From assembly GCA_964035545.1 (NCBI GenBank), contig OZ037768.1, positions 8,485,241 to 8,549,240 on the forward strand: a DNA stretch of 64,000 nt, given 5' to 3'. The DNA is from Bugula neritina (lineage: Eukaryota > Bryozoa > Gymnolaemata > Cheilostomatida > Bugulidae). Shown one piece after another: positions 30,701-43,140 of the stretch; position 1 is the first letter of the stretch, and every line of letters starts with the position of its first letter. Made by a program: the position numbers and the translations under genes. The notes below the pieces were generated by a model. It was not told the origin of the DNA and ran no database searches. It saw nothing but the letters and a program-made list of their open reading frames with translations.

Positions 30701-33700
30701 AAAGTTTAAGTTCTGGCAGCGCGACAGCATTGTAATTATTGTGTTTCCTGTTAATAGCTGACCAAAGAGCATGACCAATACAGGTCTGAGCAAACTCTCT
30801 CTCAACAGTCTAAGTTGATTGACTTTCTACAACAGAGGTATGAGGCTCCATTGAAGAAAAAGGTTTGTTTATCTCTTCTATCTATAGCTCATATTTATTA
30901 AAGTTTTTAACTTTGGTTATTACTGCATGATTGATATATGCAATTCTTTTTCCCATATTCCCTTATCTTTATTGTTCTTTTTTTCATAATTTTAGCTGGG
31001 TTATTTCAAAGCTGAATGAAACTTAGTTTTAATAGAATTGATTTGAAGTCTTTTTGGGTATATTGCTTCTGGTGAGACTTTTTTAGAAGCCATAGACATA
31101 TTTGACCCTACAGCAGCATATTGTATCTGCAGTTTATATTAGTTGTTGCATTTTATTATTCTATTTTAACCCCATGTATGGTATATTTACAGAGTGGCTC
31201 GAAATTGTTTCAAAGCAAGAGACGGGATGATCAGCATGATGGGTTTGCCCAGGCCTTGGAAAGTGAGAGGAGCAGGAGCAGAAAGCTTCAAGATGAAGTT
31301 AAAGAGTTGAAAACCGAGCTATATCAAACTAAAGTATCATGTATGTTGAGCTTTTAACTCTTTGTCTATGTTTAAAGGCTTTTAATATAGAAATATAGAA
31401 TTTATGACAGAATAATAAAATATATTAATATATAAATACTATGTAAATACAGTAAAAGGTAAGGGGGCATCATAACATACTGTACTGAGAGTCAGAATAC
31501 TTCCGAGTGAGTTATTTTTAACTAGGAAGTTCATGAATCAAATTACAAAAATGAAGTTTTCTAAAAAATTTACTAATAAATCTCACAATTTGTAATTTGA
31601 AAAGAGAGATTTGTCACATGGGAACCATTTACATATACGCATTACCTTGACAACGGTAAAATCTGTGTAAATACTGCAACATTTGCAACCCAGTAAAAGT
31701 ATGTCTTGGGTCAGTTCAATTGAAATTTGTTTTTTAATAAATGCTGATAAGTTTGAGTGAGGTCTGATAAATTGTAGCCATAAAAGGCAGCCGAGACCTC
31801 TCCCAGTTGTCTCAGACAAGTGAGGTTAGTAGAGACGGAGCTGTGGGCCAGGACTCTGGTGTCGTATGTGGAGCAGCAAGTAACAGTGTGACACCTGCTA
31901 AGTCCTCTCAAAAGACTATGAAGCACAATATACCTCACAGGTAGTTAACTCTTTAGATCTAAACACAGCGAAATTCAAATTTAAATTGTTCATATTTCTA
32001 AGAAAGCATTTATACCAGTAAATGTTACATGTATCATAACAGTTAGTCATTTCGATAATAACTGTTTTCAATTTGGTCTGATAATAGATATCCAACTTAG
32101 CAACTGGTACACTAAAAGCATAGTGAAGTAAATAAACATTTCAGTGTAACTAATAAAAGCTGTCAATTTAATTGCTGCCAGCTGCTGGTCACATTGGATC
32201 AAATGCTGCCAGAAAAATTTATTTTCAATGAATATATTTGAACCTTTAGGTTTACAGCATAGTTCATGTTTTTATATTGCTTTCACTGAACTCTTGGTGC
32301 TGTTCTAGACTTTCGGTTAGCTTAAACTGTCGGGCCACTAAGTGTGGAGTTTGCCAGAACAGTGTGATGTTTGGGAGACAGGCAGCCAAGTGTCAAGACT
32401 GTCATATAGTCACCCACGAGAAGTGCCGCACCAACCTGTCGGCTACCTGTGGCCTCCCCACACAGTTCATGCAGGTCTACTCCCAGGCTATGACCCAGAA
32501 AAGTCTGAGCTCTGCTGGCGGTGTGCTGGAGGCTGATTTGAAGCTGATTGAACTTGGAGGCTGGATGAAAGTGAAAGGGTTAGAGGCTATATTGTGTTGT
32601 GTCTATGCCATACCTGGTATATAGTCTTGTGAATGTGAAGGGAATTAGATGCCGTCTTGGCTTCAAATAGCAATTATTGCCACTCAACCAACTAATTAAA
32701 TAACTTGATTTTTGCTAAGGATGGTTTTGTTAGAGTCGTTTATTTTTGCAAATGTATGTTAGACAATTCACAGTTTCTGTATAAACATTCGTGCAGGCTG
32801 GAGGACTCATCTGCTTGGATGAAGAGGTTCGTGCTGTTGGAAAACAGATCTCTCCTTTTCTATTTATCTGACGATACGACATGTCAACCCTTGGAGTATT
32901 TTGATCTTCGAAAAGTTCACTTGAATCTTATCTCCGATGTCAAGTAAGTTTCTTTGTCTGGTATTCAACCCATAGCTGCTGCTTCTTCTGATTCTTCTAC
33001 TAAAACATACTTTTAGTGATTATTCGAGTAAACAAACTGTACGGAAAATACTCTTGTAGCCCAGCCGAGCTGATGACCACTGTGTCTCCTGATGATATGC
33101 CTTACATTATAAAGTTGGAGTTTAGCTCTCCTGTCATGCACAGGGTTATCTACCTGCTAGCAGCAAACTTCACAGAGAAGGAGAAGTGGGACTCCACTTT
33201 GGAAGCTATAATCAGTCATGGCTCAATGGCCACTGTGCATCAGGACACAGTAAGTTGATTCATCAAACTAAAGAGGATAGATAACTGAGTATTATATTGG
33301 ATAAATAAAATTTATTTAAGTTGAAAATCATAATAATGAGTAATTTATGTTAAATGTTTAGACTTTAGGCAATGGCAAGTCTCAGGATAATAGCACTGTC
33401 CTAGTAGGACATAGTTTCAAATTTCAGCAGCTAGTGTAATGTCAGTAATAGCATCTATCAGAATAGCTTCAGTGTCACAGTTAAAGTCCTCAAACTCATG
33501 GTGAAGAGCTGAGTCCTTAGCCAGCTTAAAATTCCCTTACCATCCTGAGTTCTCACAGAGTTGTGAGTCCCGGTAGCAGCAACAATATTTGCTTGTAGAA
33601 GCTCCAAGGCAATAGACTTGTGCAGCTGGCAGGAAGCAGCTTGGTAGATGTGAACTGCTGTCTGTTGATTGGAGAGAGCGACATCTTACTTCTCGGTGCT

Positions 33701-36700
33701 GCAGAAGGTCTCCTGGCTTGTCAACTCTCCTACACTTCTGAACCGTTGATCAAAGTTGAGGGGATTGGAAGTGTCTATCAGATGTCCAATCTAGAAATTC
33801 CAGATCGACTGCTGTTCATTGCAGGTATTCTGTGGTTTATGTGAAAAACTGTTTGAGCTAGCTTTATCGGTCAGCCAACCAAACTTGGGTAAAGCAAAGG
33901 TCTATACGTTTTTTCTCCAGATATTCTTTCAGGACTAGCTAGTTTTATAGAAAAATTATAATCCAATTGATGCTCTTTGGCATTCTGAATAACTCATTGG
34001 TTATGCTTATTAGATGTTTTGTGAATTTTGGCTCTCAAGTTTATTTTATGCTTTGTAAGTTGTGGCTCTCAATAATATTGCTACATAATTCAGCATTGCT
34101 CTTAGGGTAGGGCCTGATGCATCCCAATTGCCAATGCTTTATTGATGTCATGTGTTTTCAGGTCAAAAAAGATGGCTGTGTTTGACTTCCTACTCCACAC
34201 TCAGAGCCAAAATGTGTAGCACTCAGAACACCATCAGCGGTGCAGTCACTATGGTGGCTGACAAGATAGGTGACATCCACAATTGCAGTATGTTCAGGTG
34301 CAGTGAGCTGAATGGTAGATGTGCAGTTGTTGCAGCTACACCCACCTATATATCTGTGATATATTACTCTAACACTAAGAGAGAGTTCACAATAATACAG
34401 GTATTAGTGAAATCAATTCTTTTTCCAATTCTTATAATGATGTTTATAAAACCGTAGCGATCATGTAGCTTATATCACTAACCATGATGCTTACTAGCAA
34501 GTATACAAATGAACGTTTTTGTTGTTGTTATTGATCGTTGGTTCTTTTAATCAATAAAAGTTAGTGTGTTATTGCTCTGGTTTTTGGAGATGTATTGTGA
34601 TAAAAGCACTTATAGTTCTATATTGTAGGAGGTGAGGATCAGTGAGCCCTGCTCGTGTATCTGTTACACTCCTGACTTTGTGCTGTTTGGCACAGACACA
34701 GTGCACAAGTTGAGTGTGCAGAGTGGTAGCACTAAACCTTTCCTAAATCCTGATGTCAAACATGTTACTAGCTACAACTCATTTCCCATCGAGTTGCTGT
34801 GTGTTAGCAACACTGACTCAAGCAAGAGAGAATACCTCTGCTGCTTTACAGGTGAAGATGATTCTGTTGTTATCTTATAATCCTATTAATAATAGTATGT
34901 CATGACTGTCAGTTGTGTATGTTAATCGAGACATTCTTCAGAACTAGTATGTGTTTAGACTGTGTCAGGGTGGCACATGTTATACATTGTTTTACATTTC
35001 ACTTCTCTAAATAGATATTGCAGTGTGAAGACACTGGAACTGTGCAGCATAGCGTGCAGAGCTCTCAATCTAGTGACAATATTGCTATTCTTATGTTAGT
35101 TTCTTTTAAAATTGACATCCTTCATACTTAGGCCTCAAGCAGAGTACTAAAGCCTTTTACCTATGAAACTTTATACAGCATATAAAATGTGATTGTAGAT
35201 GTCGGTGTGTTTGTGGATAGTCAGGGTAACAGGACAAGAGATGAAGATATCCAATGGTCAGGCTTGCCACTTACGTTTGGTAAGTTTTGTTTATATTATT
35301 CTTAGAGTCATTTCTCTTAGAGCAGTAGTTGGGTCATCATTTTTAAAGACTCCTGTAATCACATTTCCCATACATTTTTATAGCCTACAGATCTCCATAT
35401 CTCTACGTGGTGTACTATAAGGCTATGCAAGTTATTGGCCCGCTGGAACAAACTGGATGCAATTGGTAAATATTGATCTGCTGCTTAATTGATGTTTTGT
35501 TTTAAGGCTTCTATTAGATGACAATATATTAAATTTCGGTTTATAATTTTTATCTTGCATATTTTCTAACAACTTCCCAAACTCAAGATCTTGGGTTGCT
35601 GCTGTTGTCATTCAAATTACGTGATTTTGAAGTAAACTGTGTTTAATTTATTCTTTTGCTAAACAGAATGGGTGGCTGATCAAACTTTGTTGAGATTGAT
35701 GTAATACTTTAGTGTGTGCTTTAAATAACCAAGTCGCTAATAAATATTGTCTTTAGTGGTTAAAACTAGAAATTTCGCATTTCCCTCATCATTTTTAGTG
35801 GGTTTCCTTAAACTTAACCAGTACCCTGGCACAATAGCAGCTTGGATGCTAATATTGATGTTATTTTTAGAGTGCCCTCCCCCCCCCCCCCCTTCTATTT
35901 TCTCTAGACTTTGACCATCAGTTGTATTATATTGCTGTTCACTTCTTTAGGAAAACTATGCAAGCATTCCTGAATATACAGTCACCAAGGTACTTGGGTC
36001 CAGCATATACTGATGGGGCTGTCTATGTAGCTAGTATTCAGGATGGATATACTGATGTGGTGGTTTTTAAAGGAAACCTTTCATTGCCTGGTGGATGTAA
36101 GCACTATACCAATGTTCAGTGCAGTGTGTGAGCAAGACAAGTTGTATGATGCACTAAGATCTTTAGTACATTGTGGTGTTCATTGGATACTTATTCACTT
36201 GCTAACTCTGCAACTACAGTATAGCTAAATATGATGTGACAAATTAAAACCAATGTTAAATACATGTTTTTCAGCATAGCACAGTTCATATCTGCACAAA
36301 TAAAACCACAAGTGTCTGTAAACCAATCCACAAGTGTCTGTAAACCAATAACAATTATTTAGATGAGTTTAAGTTAGTACCACATTTATTTAAAGTGCAA
36401 ATTTATGGTGACTACGTTTATCTAAGGCAAAGAAAAAAAGCAGATTCTCTGCTGGTCACTGTATCTACTATTTGCTTGGTTTAGATTCAGAATACCAGAG
36501 TGCTGATGAGTTGCTCAGTGATACAGATGGCAGTGATTCTAACTACCATTCTTTGGAAAGAAAAACTCAAAATTCTCTTCAACATAATAAAGAAAATCGT
36601 CCCAAGAATAAGATGCCTTCTATGGTACACAAATACCACGAGGCTGTTCTACGCACTGGTATAGGAATTAAGTCATCTAGACAGTTACAAGCAAGCTCAG

Positions 36701-36837
36701 AAACCTCTGTGAACAGCTCTAGTCAAGAATTAGCCAAGCCTAGAACACCCTTAAATTCGGACTATTTTAATAATATTTATGGTTCTGGGAGACAAAAAGA
36801 TGCATCAGCGTCGGAACCTCATCACACGGAAGTGTAA
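12039..36837 (+). CDS. CIT: Citron Rho-interacting kinase (full-length, kinase isoform)
   Basis: AGC-family serine/threonine kinase that binds active Rho and organises the cleavage furrow and midbody in cytokinesis. Thirty-nine coding exons join in frame to 2018 codons plus stop; human citron kinase has 2027. Domains in order: kinase (residues about 89-355), AGC tail, long coiled coil (about 420-1290), C1 zinc finger (about 1360-1412), PH (about 1445-1560), CNH (about 1580-1890), and a low-complexity tail ending in HHTEV. All catalytic motifs are intact. The ATG at 12039 gives an N-terminus that aligns with the start of human citron, but it lies one base after a good acceptor, so a 5' UTR exon is likely. 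Exon coordinates are in the three block entries. Intron 19 (23780-28632) hosts an antisense gene, and the intron at 33250-33598 holds a SINE. Vertebrates also make a kinase-less form; nothing here shows whether this species does. Confidence 0.95.
13063..13095 (+). other. Candidate 33-base in-frame cassette exon of citron
   Basis: Flanked by a pyrimidine-rich acceptor (CCTACCTTTCAG) and a GTAAAT donor. It would add 11 residues, [11 protein letters not shown], between phase-0 exons 2 and 3, just before helix C. Other citron kinases have no insertion there and the join without it aligns perfectly, so it is either an alternative microexon or a chance pair of splice sites. Confidence 0.3.
24300..24305 (-). 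terminator. Polyadenylation signal of the nested antisense gene (candidate)
   Basis: AATAAA on the minus strand, about 125 bases after the stop codon of the nested gene. A further cluster of TTTATT motifs on the plus strand lies at 24206-24220 and may be used instead. Confidence 0.4.
24428..28392 (-). CDS. Nested antisense gene: signal peptide, C-type-lectin-like, sushi, EGF-like repeats, one membrane segment, RG-rich tail
   Basis: I do not recognise a named orthologue. Nine minus-strand exons, 28225-28392, 27203-27432, 26912-27039, 26446-26604, 26059-26323, 25604-25800, 25041-25288, 24743-24955 and 24428-24601, join in frame to 593 codons plus stop. A hydrophobic signal peptide (about 1-21) is followed by a divergent C-type-lectin-like region ([45 protein letters not shown]). 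Next comes a sushi/CCP domain (about 256-311: [30 protein letters not shown]), then several EGF-like modules (about 317-491: [44 protein letters not shown]). A membrane helix spans about 504-525. The cytoplasmic tail of about 68 residues ends in repeated RG. The whole gene lies inside citron intron 19. It is probably a cell-surface adhesion or recognition receptor; ligand unknown. The first exon junction uses a GTTGGT donor and is the weakest join. Confidence 0.8.
31778..36837 (+). other. CIT: Citron exons 29-39: C1, PH, CNH domains and tail
   Basis: Exons: 31778-31940, 32309-32578, 32797-32943, 33060-33249, 33599-33824, 34162-34400, 34629-34851, 35199-35279, 35384-35465, 35951-36096, 36485-36837. 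The C1 finger has the full ligand set (HNIPHR, then [29 protein letters not shown]). PH begins at LGGWMKV and includes [16 protein letters not shown] and [16 protein letters not shown] covers [38 protein letters not shown] and SPRYLGPA. The 117-residue last exon is Ser- and Asn-rich and ends in TEV, a class I PDZ-binding pattern; human citron also ends in one (SSV). A 14-base C tract (35879-35892) precedes exon 38. Confidence 0.92.
33366..33570 (+). mobile_element. tRNA-derived SINE, copy 3 (diverged)
   Basis: It follows copy 1 segment by segment: a decayed B-box (CATAGTTTCAAATTTC), TGTCAGTAATAGCATCTATC for the core, AGTGTCACAGTTAAAGTC, and TTACCATCCTGAGTTCTCAC for the tail. It occupies most of the citron intron 33250-33598 in gene orientation. 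Confidence 0.65.
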
Positions 36838-37032
36838 ACTGTCATTCAAAATGTTCTAAATTACGCTAAACTCAAAAAAATTTATGTTATAGATGATTAA
36901 TTTTGTACCCTTTCCAAGCACTTATTTATACATTTTTTAATTATACTTTTCATTATATGCACAAAATACAAATTTTAGTTTTGTTTCATAACTATTGATT
37001 GTTCTTTTAAAACTCAAAAACTTTCAACTGAA

Positions 37033-37038
37033 AATAAA
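37033..37038 (+). terminator. Citron polyadenylation signal
   Basis: AATAAA about 200 bases after the citron stop codon, followed by a second GAATAAA at 37044-37050. Confidence 0.55.
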
Positions 37039-38032
37039 ATAGTGAATAAAAAATGGCCTGTATGCAATTTTAAAAATTGTCATTGTAAAATTTTCAACAA
37101 AATCACAAATTTAGTCAACATAAGAATATAATTGCGATAAATGCTTCGCTGCAGCATTGGCCAACCTGCTTCCTGACTGGATTCTAGTTGGAATTCAACT
37201 AATGGATTTCATACACTTATAATAAAGCATCTATCTAAATTAATACAGTCTATACAAATCACTGGATTTGTGTTCCCAGCTGGTGGTTTTAATCTTGGCA
37301 AAGGAGGAAGCAAAACCCATAATTAAATTCACAAGAACATTTTGAAGTAGGAGCTCATGACAAAAATTTTTACCTGCAACCACATTTCCAATTGTACTGG
37401 AACATTTTATATTTAGCCAACAGAATGAATATAATTTCATAAATCCAATACTTTGGATGAGACTATTTTATGCTTCTTTTCTCCTATCTTTGCAGCACAA
37501 GTTTGATAGAATATATATTTATCAGCAAAATTTATAAGAATATTTTATTTGATATTCTGAGATATTTTGTCAAGATGTTGAGTTGCCAGCTCTCACTTAC
37601 ACATAAACGAGTGTTACATAGTGATTTAGGATGTTATTGTATTAAGTGTATGCAAGTGAGTTAGATATACTGTTCAGCAGTTGAGATTTTTGAAGGAATA
37701 CTTTTGGTAAAAATGTTGTTTAACATGAATTGATGCGAATAGAGCTCGTCCACCATGTGAAAAAATAAATTGAAAACACTCATGCAGTGGAGTTAAATAA
37801 ACCTCTATGGTAGAGATTGGGCCTTTATAGTTGATGGACTTCTGCATGGAATAAACCCGAAGCTCATAGATTTATACTATGCTAGTAGATGCTGCAAAAA
37901 TTTAAATAACTAAACCAGATAATACATAAGAGTAAACGACACATCTAGATAAACTACTAAATCTAGTTCTGAATACGAATTTATTTAGTATTCACAGAAC
38001 ACTTGTGTAGTATTTATAGTACACTTGTACAT

Positions 38033-38038
38033 TTTATT
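38033..38038 (-). terminator. RNase H1 polyadenylation signal
   Basis: AATAAA on the minus strand, 70 bases after the RNase H1 stop codon. Confidence 0.6.
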
Positions 38039-38107
38039 AACAAAATAAGCTAATCAACAAAATATACTTGATTCAAAATATAATACAAAATTTTAATATT
38101 TACAAAA

Positions 38108-41100
38108 TTACATTGGTTTCCTAGCACCAGCATTAGCCAAGCTATCAGCTTGTTCATTTCCTTCTATTCCACTGTGACCTTTCACATGTGTCTATAATCA
38201 TATATATCACAAGGAGGTGAAAACAATATTTATTAAATATGGAAAATTGCATTACAATGGAAAAACACAGCTGCAGCACTTAGTACTTACTTATTACTTA
38301 CCCAAGTAATTTTAACATCAGAACAGAGACGATCCAATCTTTTAAAATCTTCCATATTTTTCACAGGACCTCCACCTCCATACAACTGCCAATCTCTCTT
38401 CTTCCACCCAGAAATCCATTGGGTCATACCTTTGCGTAATACAATTGAAATTATAGAATTTACCACCAGTGTTTCATATAGGAACACCACCATATAGTGG
38501 ATAGTGGATTTCTTGCCTTTACTGTAACAGTCAGGGTTGGGGTAATTGTAATTTGTAATTGGTTGTAATTTACCAGCAGTGGATAATATATTTCTGGTCT
38601 CTACTATATCACACAACTACAAAACTGTACAGGTTTCACACTTTACATCAAACATTAATAAATGTGAACATTTCTGCGATATAATGCTGAGGACAGAATC
38701 TTATAGCAACTTACTATTAATCATAAACTGACTGTCTGTTCGGATTTCCAATTTGGTGTATCCTAACTCTTTGGCTTGCTCTACAGCTTCACAGGCAGCC
38801 TGCAATAAACAGCTGATAGTATAGGACAACTCCTGACAATATTCGTTAATGTGTCACTATTTCAGCAGGTTTATTGTCCTCAACATGAGAAGCTTTCTTA
38901 AAACAACCTCCCACATATAAAGAATAGTTATATGTGAAATACAATGCCCATGCTACCATTTTGTATATAGTATAATAGCATTAACCTACAGTTGCATCAT
39001 GGTGTGAGTATATACCTGTATCTCAGCTCGGTTATTTGTCTGTCTGCCAGGTAACCTCCGACTGAGATTCCTACAAACACACTCACATATAGACCCTTGC
39101 TCATACGTAACGTATGCACTGACTTCAAAAGCATACTTTGACATCATTCAGGGAAATAAAATGGAAATTTCCATAGAAATATGCGAGTGGGAAAAGATGA
39201 GGGCATCTTTAATACAAAATAAGGTATTCCTGCATGACTGGTGCATGTTAGTTACTTTGTGTAAGATATTATGAGAGAAAAACAACTAGGAACTTTATTT
39301 TAAAAGAGATAACTGACACAGCAAAACAGTTAAACTTTGGAGAGAAACATTTAATATGCAAACTGAGTCACTATTGTGTACCTTTTATCATTTGGACCCC
39401 ACCACACACCAATGCCAGCTTGAGCATTGCTTTTGCCATTGTTGAAGCAAGCACCATCAGTGTAAACGACTGGGACACTCATATCTGCTACAAGTGAAAT
39501 GATAAGAGTCAACTAGTTTAGGATTGAAAAATATTATCACAACCATTAGGTAATGCGTCTTCTATTAGTTTTTTATTAAGCAATGAGTCTGCATTAAAAA
39601 CACAAAATCTTACAAGCAATGAGCTAACTGTAGCCAACTACAAAAGACTTGAGTCAATGTGTCATTTTCATCACTTACTGCTGTCTTGAACTTTGGCTTT
39701 CTTGGCAGTATCATGTGTGACATCGTCACCCTTTCGTTTGGATGATGAACTGGAATGTGAATCGTCATAACCAAGTAGTTTAAGTAAGCTACTGACTGTA
39801 TTCTTGCACATGATGACATCTGCCTAAAACATTTATCAGCACCACTCTATGCAGACAGTTGACTTTAAAATGACATGAATACATCATTTAACTTTCGTCA
39901 AGAAAAAGTCAATGAAGTACATGTTATTGGAAATCTGCTCTATGGAAAAGTTAAAACCTAATCTCAAAAATCTTCTTGATCCCACAGCATTCAGGGCGAG
40001 CGTAAGGTGTAGCCTTCTTAATGGGGAGATGTAAATTAATTGATTAGTTGCTGACCATTTTGGGCTGGGGCCTCTACTAGCTTTGCTATTGGCTAATCAA
40101 AGGGCCCCATCATCATCCCCTTTAGGGCGAGACCTCATATTTTTCCTACTTCTTATAAAACTCTTTTGGTGAAAATGAAAAAAAAGAGTCAACTTTGAGC
40201 AAATTACGGGTAGCATGAGAAAAACTACCTTTGTTTCATTAAAGCCTGCTAATACAGCTTTGTTGTTTCTGAGATTGTTTGGTATAGAGTTGAGTTGCTT
40301 ATCTAGCATCACAACACCATTGGTAAGTGTTGTCGAGAGATCCATTAACATCTGCTTGCTTGTAGATGACCATTTCGTGTCTTGCTCAAAAGCTGAAAAC
40401 AATTACAATACCAAACTTATCAGCAAGATAAAGAAAAACCCATCCAACTACCTGAATCATCTATCAGATTCTAAACAATATACATTCTACATGACTACAT
40501 AATTATATGTTGAAAAGACAAACTTAAATCTGTAAATCACTGTACATGAGTTTTAATTTCTTCCTTTTCACCAAGAGTTGATTTACTGTAATTAAGGCTA
40601 GCTCCTGACTGCAATAAGAGGACAACATTGCTACAGTCTTGTAAGAATACATGAGAGCATGTCAACATGTTGTTAATACCTTGAACAGAATTGCTGCCTC
40701 CATTTACAAAGTCCCACGCCAGTTCTTCAGAAGCAAACTTTTTAAAAGCTGCGCCAGAAAATTTGCTGATTTGTTCTTGGCATTCACTCCTATAACATTG
40801 AGAATAGCAAAGTAGTAATAAAATTAAAACATTTTATTCACGACATTTATTGACATCCTATGAACTAACAGGTAATCAAATAACACATTCCTCTATTCAA
40901 CTTAACCATATGAGTCATATGCCCTTTTGAGTGGCCATCACATAAGAAACTTATGCTGGTACAGCAACATATCAAATGTAAACAGGTTAAGCAACAATCA
41001 TTCAGTGAATGTGTGGATGGAAACGAAACAAGGTGTTTTTTTAGACTTATAAACTACAATTTGTATCATACACTTGTGATGTCAACTTAATGGAATAAAA

Positions 41101-41695
41101 ACTTTACCAAATTGAAGGCGATTCTTCAGCAAGGTAATAACTTTAATAAAATATATTCAGGTAAAAAGCAGTGAAGCTTAAACGCTTTTGGTAAGTAGCA
41201 GAAATTTTTAGCAGAAGTCAAAATTTCCATAATACTAGTTTATTCTAATATTTTTTCAAATATACTAAGTATTTAGAAGGCATAGAGTAAGCCTGAGTGA
41301 TCAATGCTCAAAAAGGTTCAAAACATAAAATAAAAATATCATCGGCAGCAATTAATTTCCATTTGAATTATGTAACCGTTATGCCATATAGCTAAATTTA
41401 GCTTTATGGAATAAATGCAGTGAAATTTAGATTAAGTCTATAAAAAGTCTGACATCTTATAGATAGGAATTACACATCACAAAATTTGTTCAAAAATTTT
41501 TTATTGAGACCTAGTTGAAGGATCTTAGTCTAATTATACAAGGCATCTCTTTCAGTAGGTGCCTGACCAATAAAATGCAACGCTTTAGAATATTCATTTG
41601 TGAAATCAATAGAGTCATAAGTTATGCCCACCCAAAACTTACCATGAGTTATAGACACCAGGTACTCGACCTTTTTTAACAGCGTAGAATTGCAT
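38108..41695 (-). CDS. RNASEH1: Ribonuclease H1
   Basis: Cleaves the RNA strand of RNA-DNA hybrids (R-loops; in many animals also mitochondrial DNA primers). Nine minus-strand exons, 41643-41695, 40680-40789, 40229-40392, 39679-39823, 39382-39487, 39016-39070, 38715-38799, 38302-38429 and 38108-38191, give 309 codons plus stop (human 286). The N-terminal hybrid-binding domain reads FYAVKKGRVPGVYNSW, then FKKFASEELAWDFV. A 100-residue linker contains a Ser run and a bipartite nuclear-localisation-like KRKGDDVTHDTAKKAK. The catalytic core is complete: D168 (VVYTDGACFNNG), E209 (NNRAEIQ), D233 (RTDSQF), H288 and D298 (KGHSGIEGNEQAD). The start at 41695 mirrors the internal Met of human RNASEH1. 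An in-frame stop seven codons upstream rules out a leader in the same exon. Confidence 0.93.
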
Positions 41696-42283
41696 AATCA
41701 ATCTTTTACTTTGCTAAATAGGCTAATCTAATCACTAATGAGCTGATACCAGAACAGAATGAAAGTCAGGTGGCCAAATTTCTTTCAGAAAGATCAAGCT
41801 GTAAACATTACCACAACAGCAGTACACATCTGATATTAATATTTTAAAAGTTCAATTAGATATAGTTACTTACTGGGATTTTGTGATTTTCAGTTTAAAG
41901 GCCAGTCGTGATAGTGATAGTTGAATATGAATACGTTGAAATGCTGTCCAAAGATTATTATAATAACAATTACAAAGCCAATAGAGTTTCATCGGAAAAG
42001 GTAACTAGAAAATAGTACAGAAATAGGATAATAATCACTCCTATAAACTATAATAGCATGATAATTTACAACATCTTTACCACATCACCAGCAATTTTAT
42101 TAATTAGCCAGTTTAAATATTTCTTTTAACTTCCTGTGGTCATTTTCTAAAAGGGGATCTTAATTATATTAATATAATAGTAAAATTATAATAATAAAAT
42201 AAATAGCTAGTCGAAGAGTTTTAAGTTTGCTCCCGCAAAATTGTGCGAACGCCCATCATTATATTTACTAATTTTCACTGAAA

Positions 42284-43140
42284 GTACAAGTAAAAATAAT
42301 ACTAAAACTAAATCAAGGTGTAACTCAAGCTGTTACTTATACTGTGAAGTGTGAGTAACTGCAAGTCAATAACTGTTGCACTTACTTTTAGCCACTGACT
42401 TATATTTACTACCTTTAGTTAGTGTTACTTTTACTAACAGTCGCTGTAATTTAAAGTTAACACAATAACTAATAACACTAACAGTAACAGTAACACAAAG
42501 TCTAACACTAGCAATATTTGAATATTTCAATTTCAACTTGTAAGACCAACAGCAAACGTAAGACTATGACTATGAGTATCACTATAACATTATCTATAAT
42601 TATCAGTATTATGACTAATAGTATAATTATAACTAACAGTAAATGGCTTACTAATGACTAAACAGACTAATACTCATAGTCATACTGATACTAATATCGT
42701 GTCACTAGCTGCAAGTGCAACAGTAATGGCAAAACGCAGTTGTACACTCACACTCAGTCTGAGTCACTGTGACTGTAGTCCATAACTGTTAGTGTTACTC
42801 TTACACTTACTGTAACAGTGTAAGTATAACTATGATTAACAGTAACTAAGTGTAAGTGTAACAATAACATTTATTGTTAATTTTAGTCAGTAAGTTATTT
42901 AGTTAGTGTAATTCAAATAACATGGTGATGGTGAAACTCAAAGTCAAACTGAAAGTGAAACATAAATTTTAAAACAAAAGCCAGAAAAGCCAAAAGAAAA
43001 GGCAAATTGAAATTGGCAAAATAAAATTACCAATAATAATACTAATAGTAATACTAAGAATAATACTTCATAAGTTGATAGTTGAAATAATAACCATAAT
43101 GGCAATTATAATAATTATGGTTGTTATAATTATTTAATAT
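42284..43140. repeat. Degenerate ACT/AGT/AAC repeat tract
   Basis: Patchy runs such as AACACTAACAGTAACAGTAA, GACTATGACTATGAGTATC and AATAATACTAATAGTAATAC, again with ACT and AGT about 6 bases apart and in both polarities. It passes into AT-rich palindromic sequence at 43090-43140. Same style as 10245-10740. Confidence 0.65.

Larger units (their letters stand above)
16246..31340 (+). other. CIT: Citron exons 8-28: coiled-coil and Rho-binding region
   Basis: Exons: 16246-16375, 17735-17863, 19396-19520, 20616-20706, 21122-21310, 21565-21693, 21954-22082, 22271-22483, 22567-22682, 22785-22935, 23310-23507, 23726-23779, 28633-28704, 28813-28929, 29067-29176, 29428-29511, 29656-29791, 30043-30147, 30475-30615, 30758-30862, 31193-31340. 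The translation is rich in Glu, Lys, Gln and Leu in heptads. Several exons have lengths divisible by three and start in phase 0 (129 bases recurs three times), suggesting growth by exon duplication. The last exon carries [11 protein letters not shown], like human KKKKGLFSRRK. The 1.5-kb intron 17864-19395 shows nothing notable. Confidence 0.85.
36838..38107. other. 3' UTRs and spacer between convergent citron and RNase H1
   Basis: Citron 3' UTR with AATAAA at 37033-37038, then AT-rich spacer and the short RNase H1 3' UTR. Nothing else recognisable. Confidence 0.55.

Noticed and set aside
35879-35892. 14-base C tract as a functional element
   Set aside because: A homopolymer about 60 bases before an acceptor; it probably only forms part of the pyrimidine-rich region, and its length may be a sequencing artefact.
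39610-39819. 69-codon minus-strand frame opposite RNase H1 exon 4
   Set aside because: A different frame of the same exon; the correct frame keeps phase with both neighbours and carries the linker sequence.
42100-43140. CRISPR-like or satellite array
   Set aside because: Units are short, degenerate and lack regular spacers, and the genome is animal.
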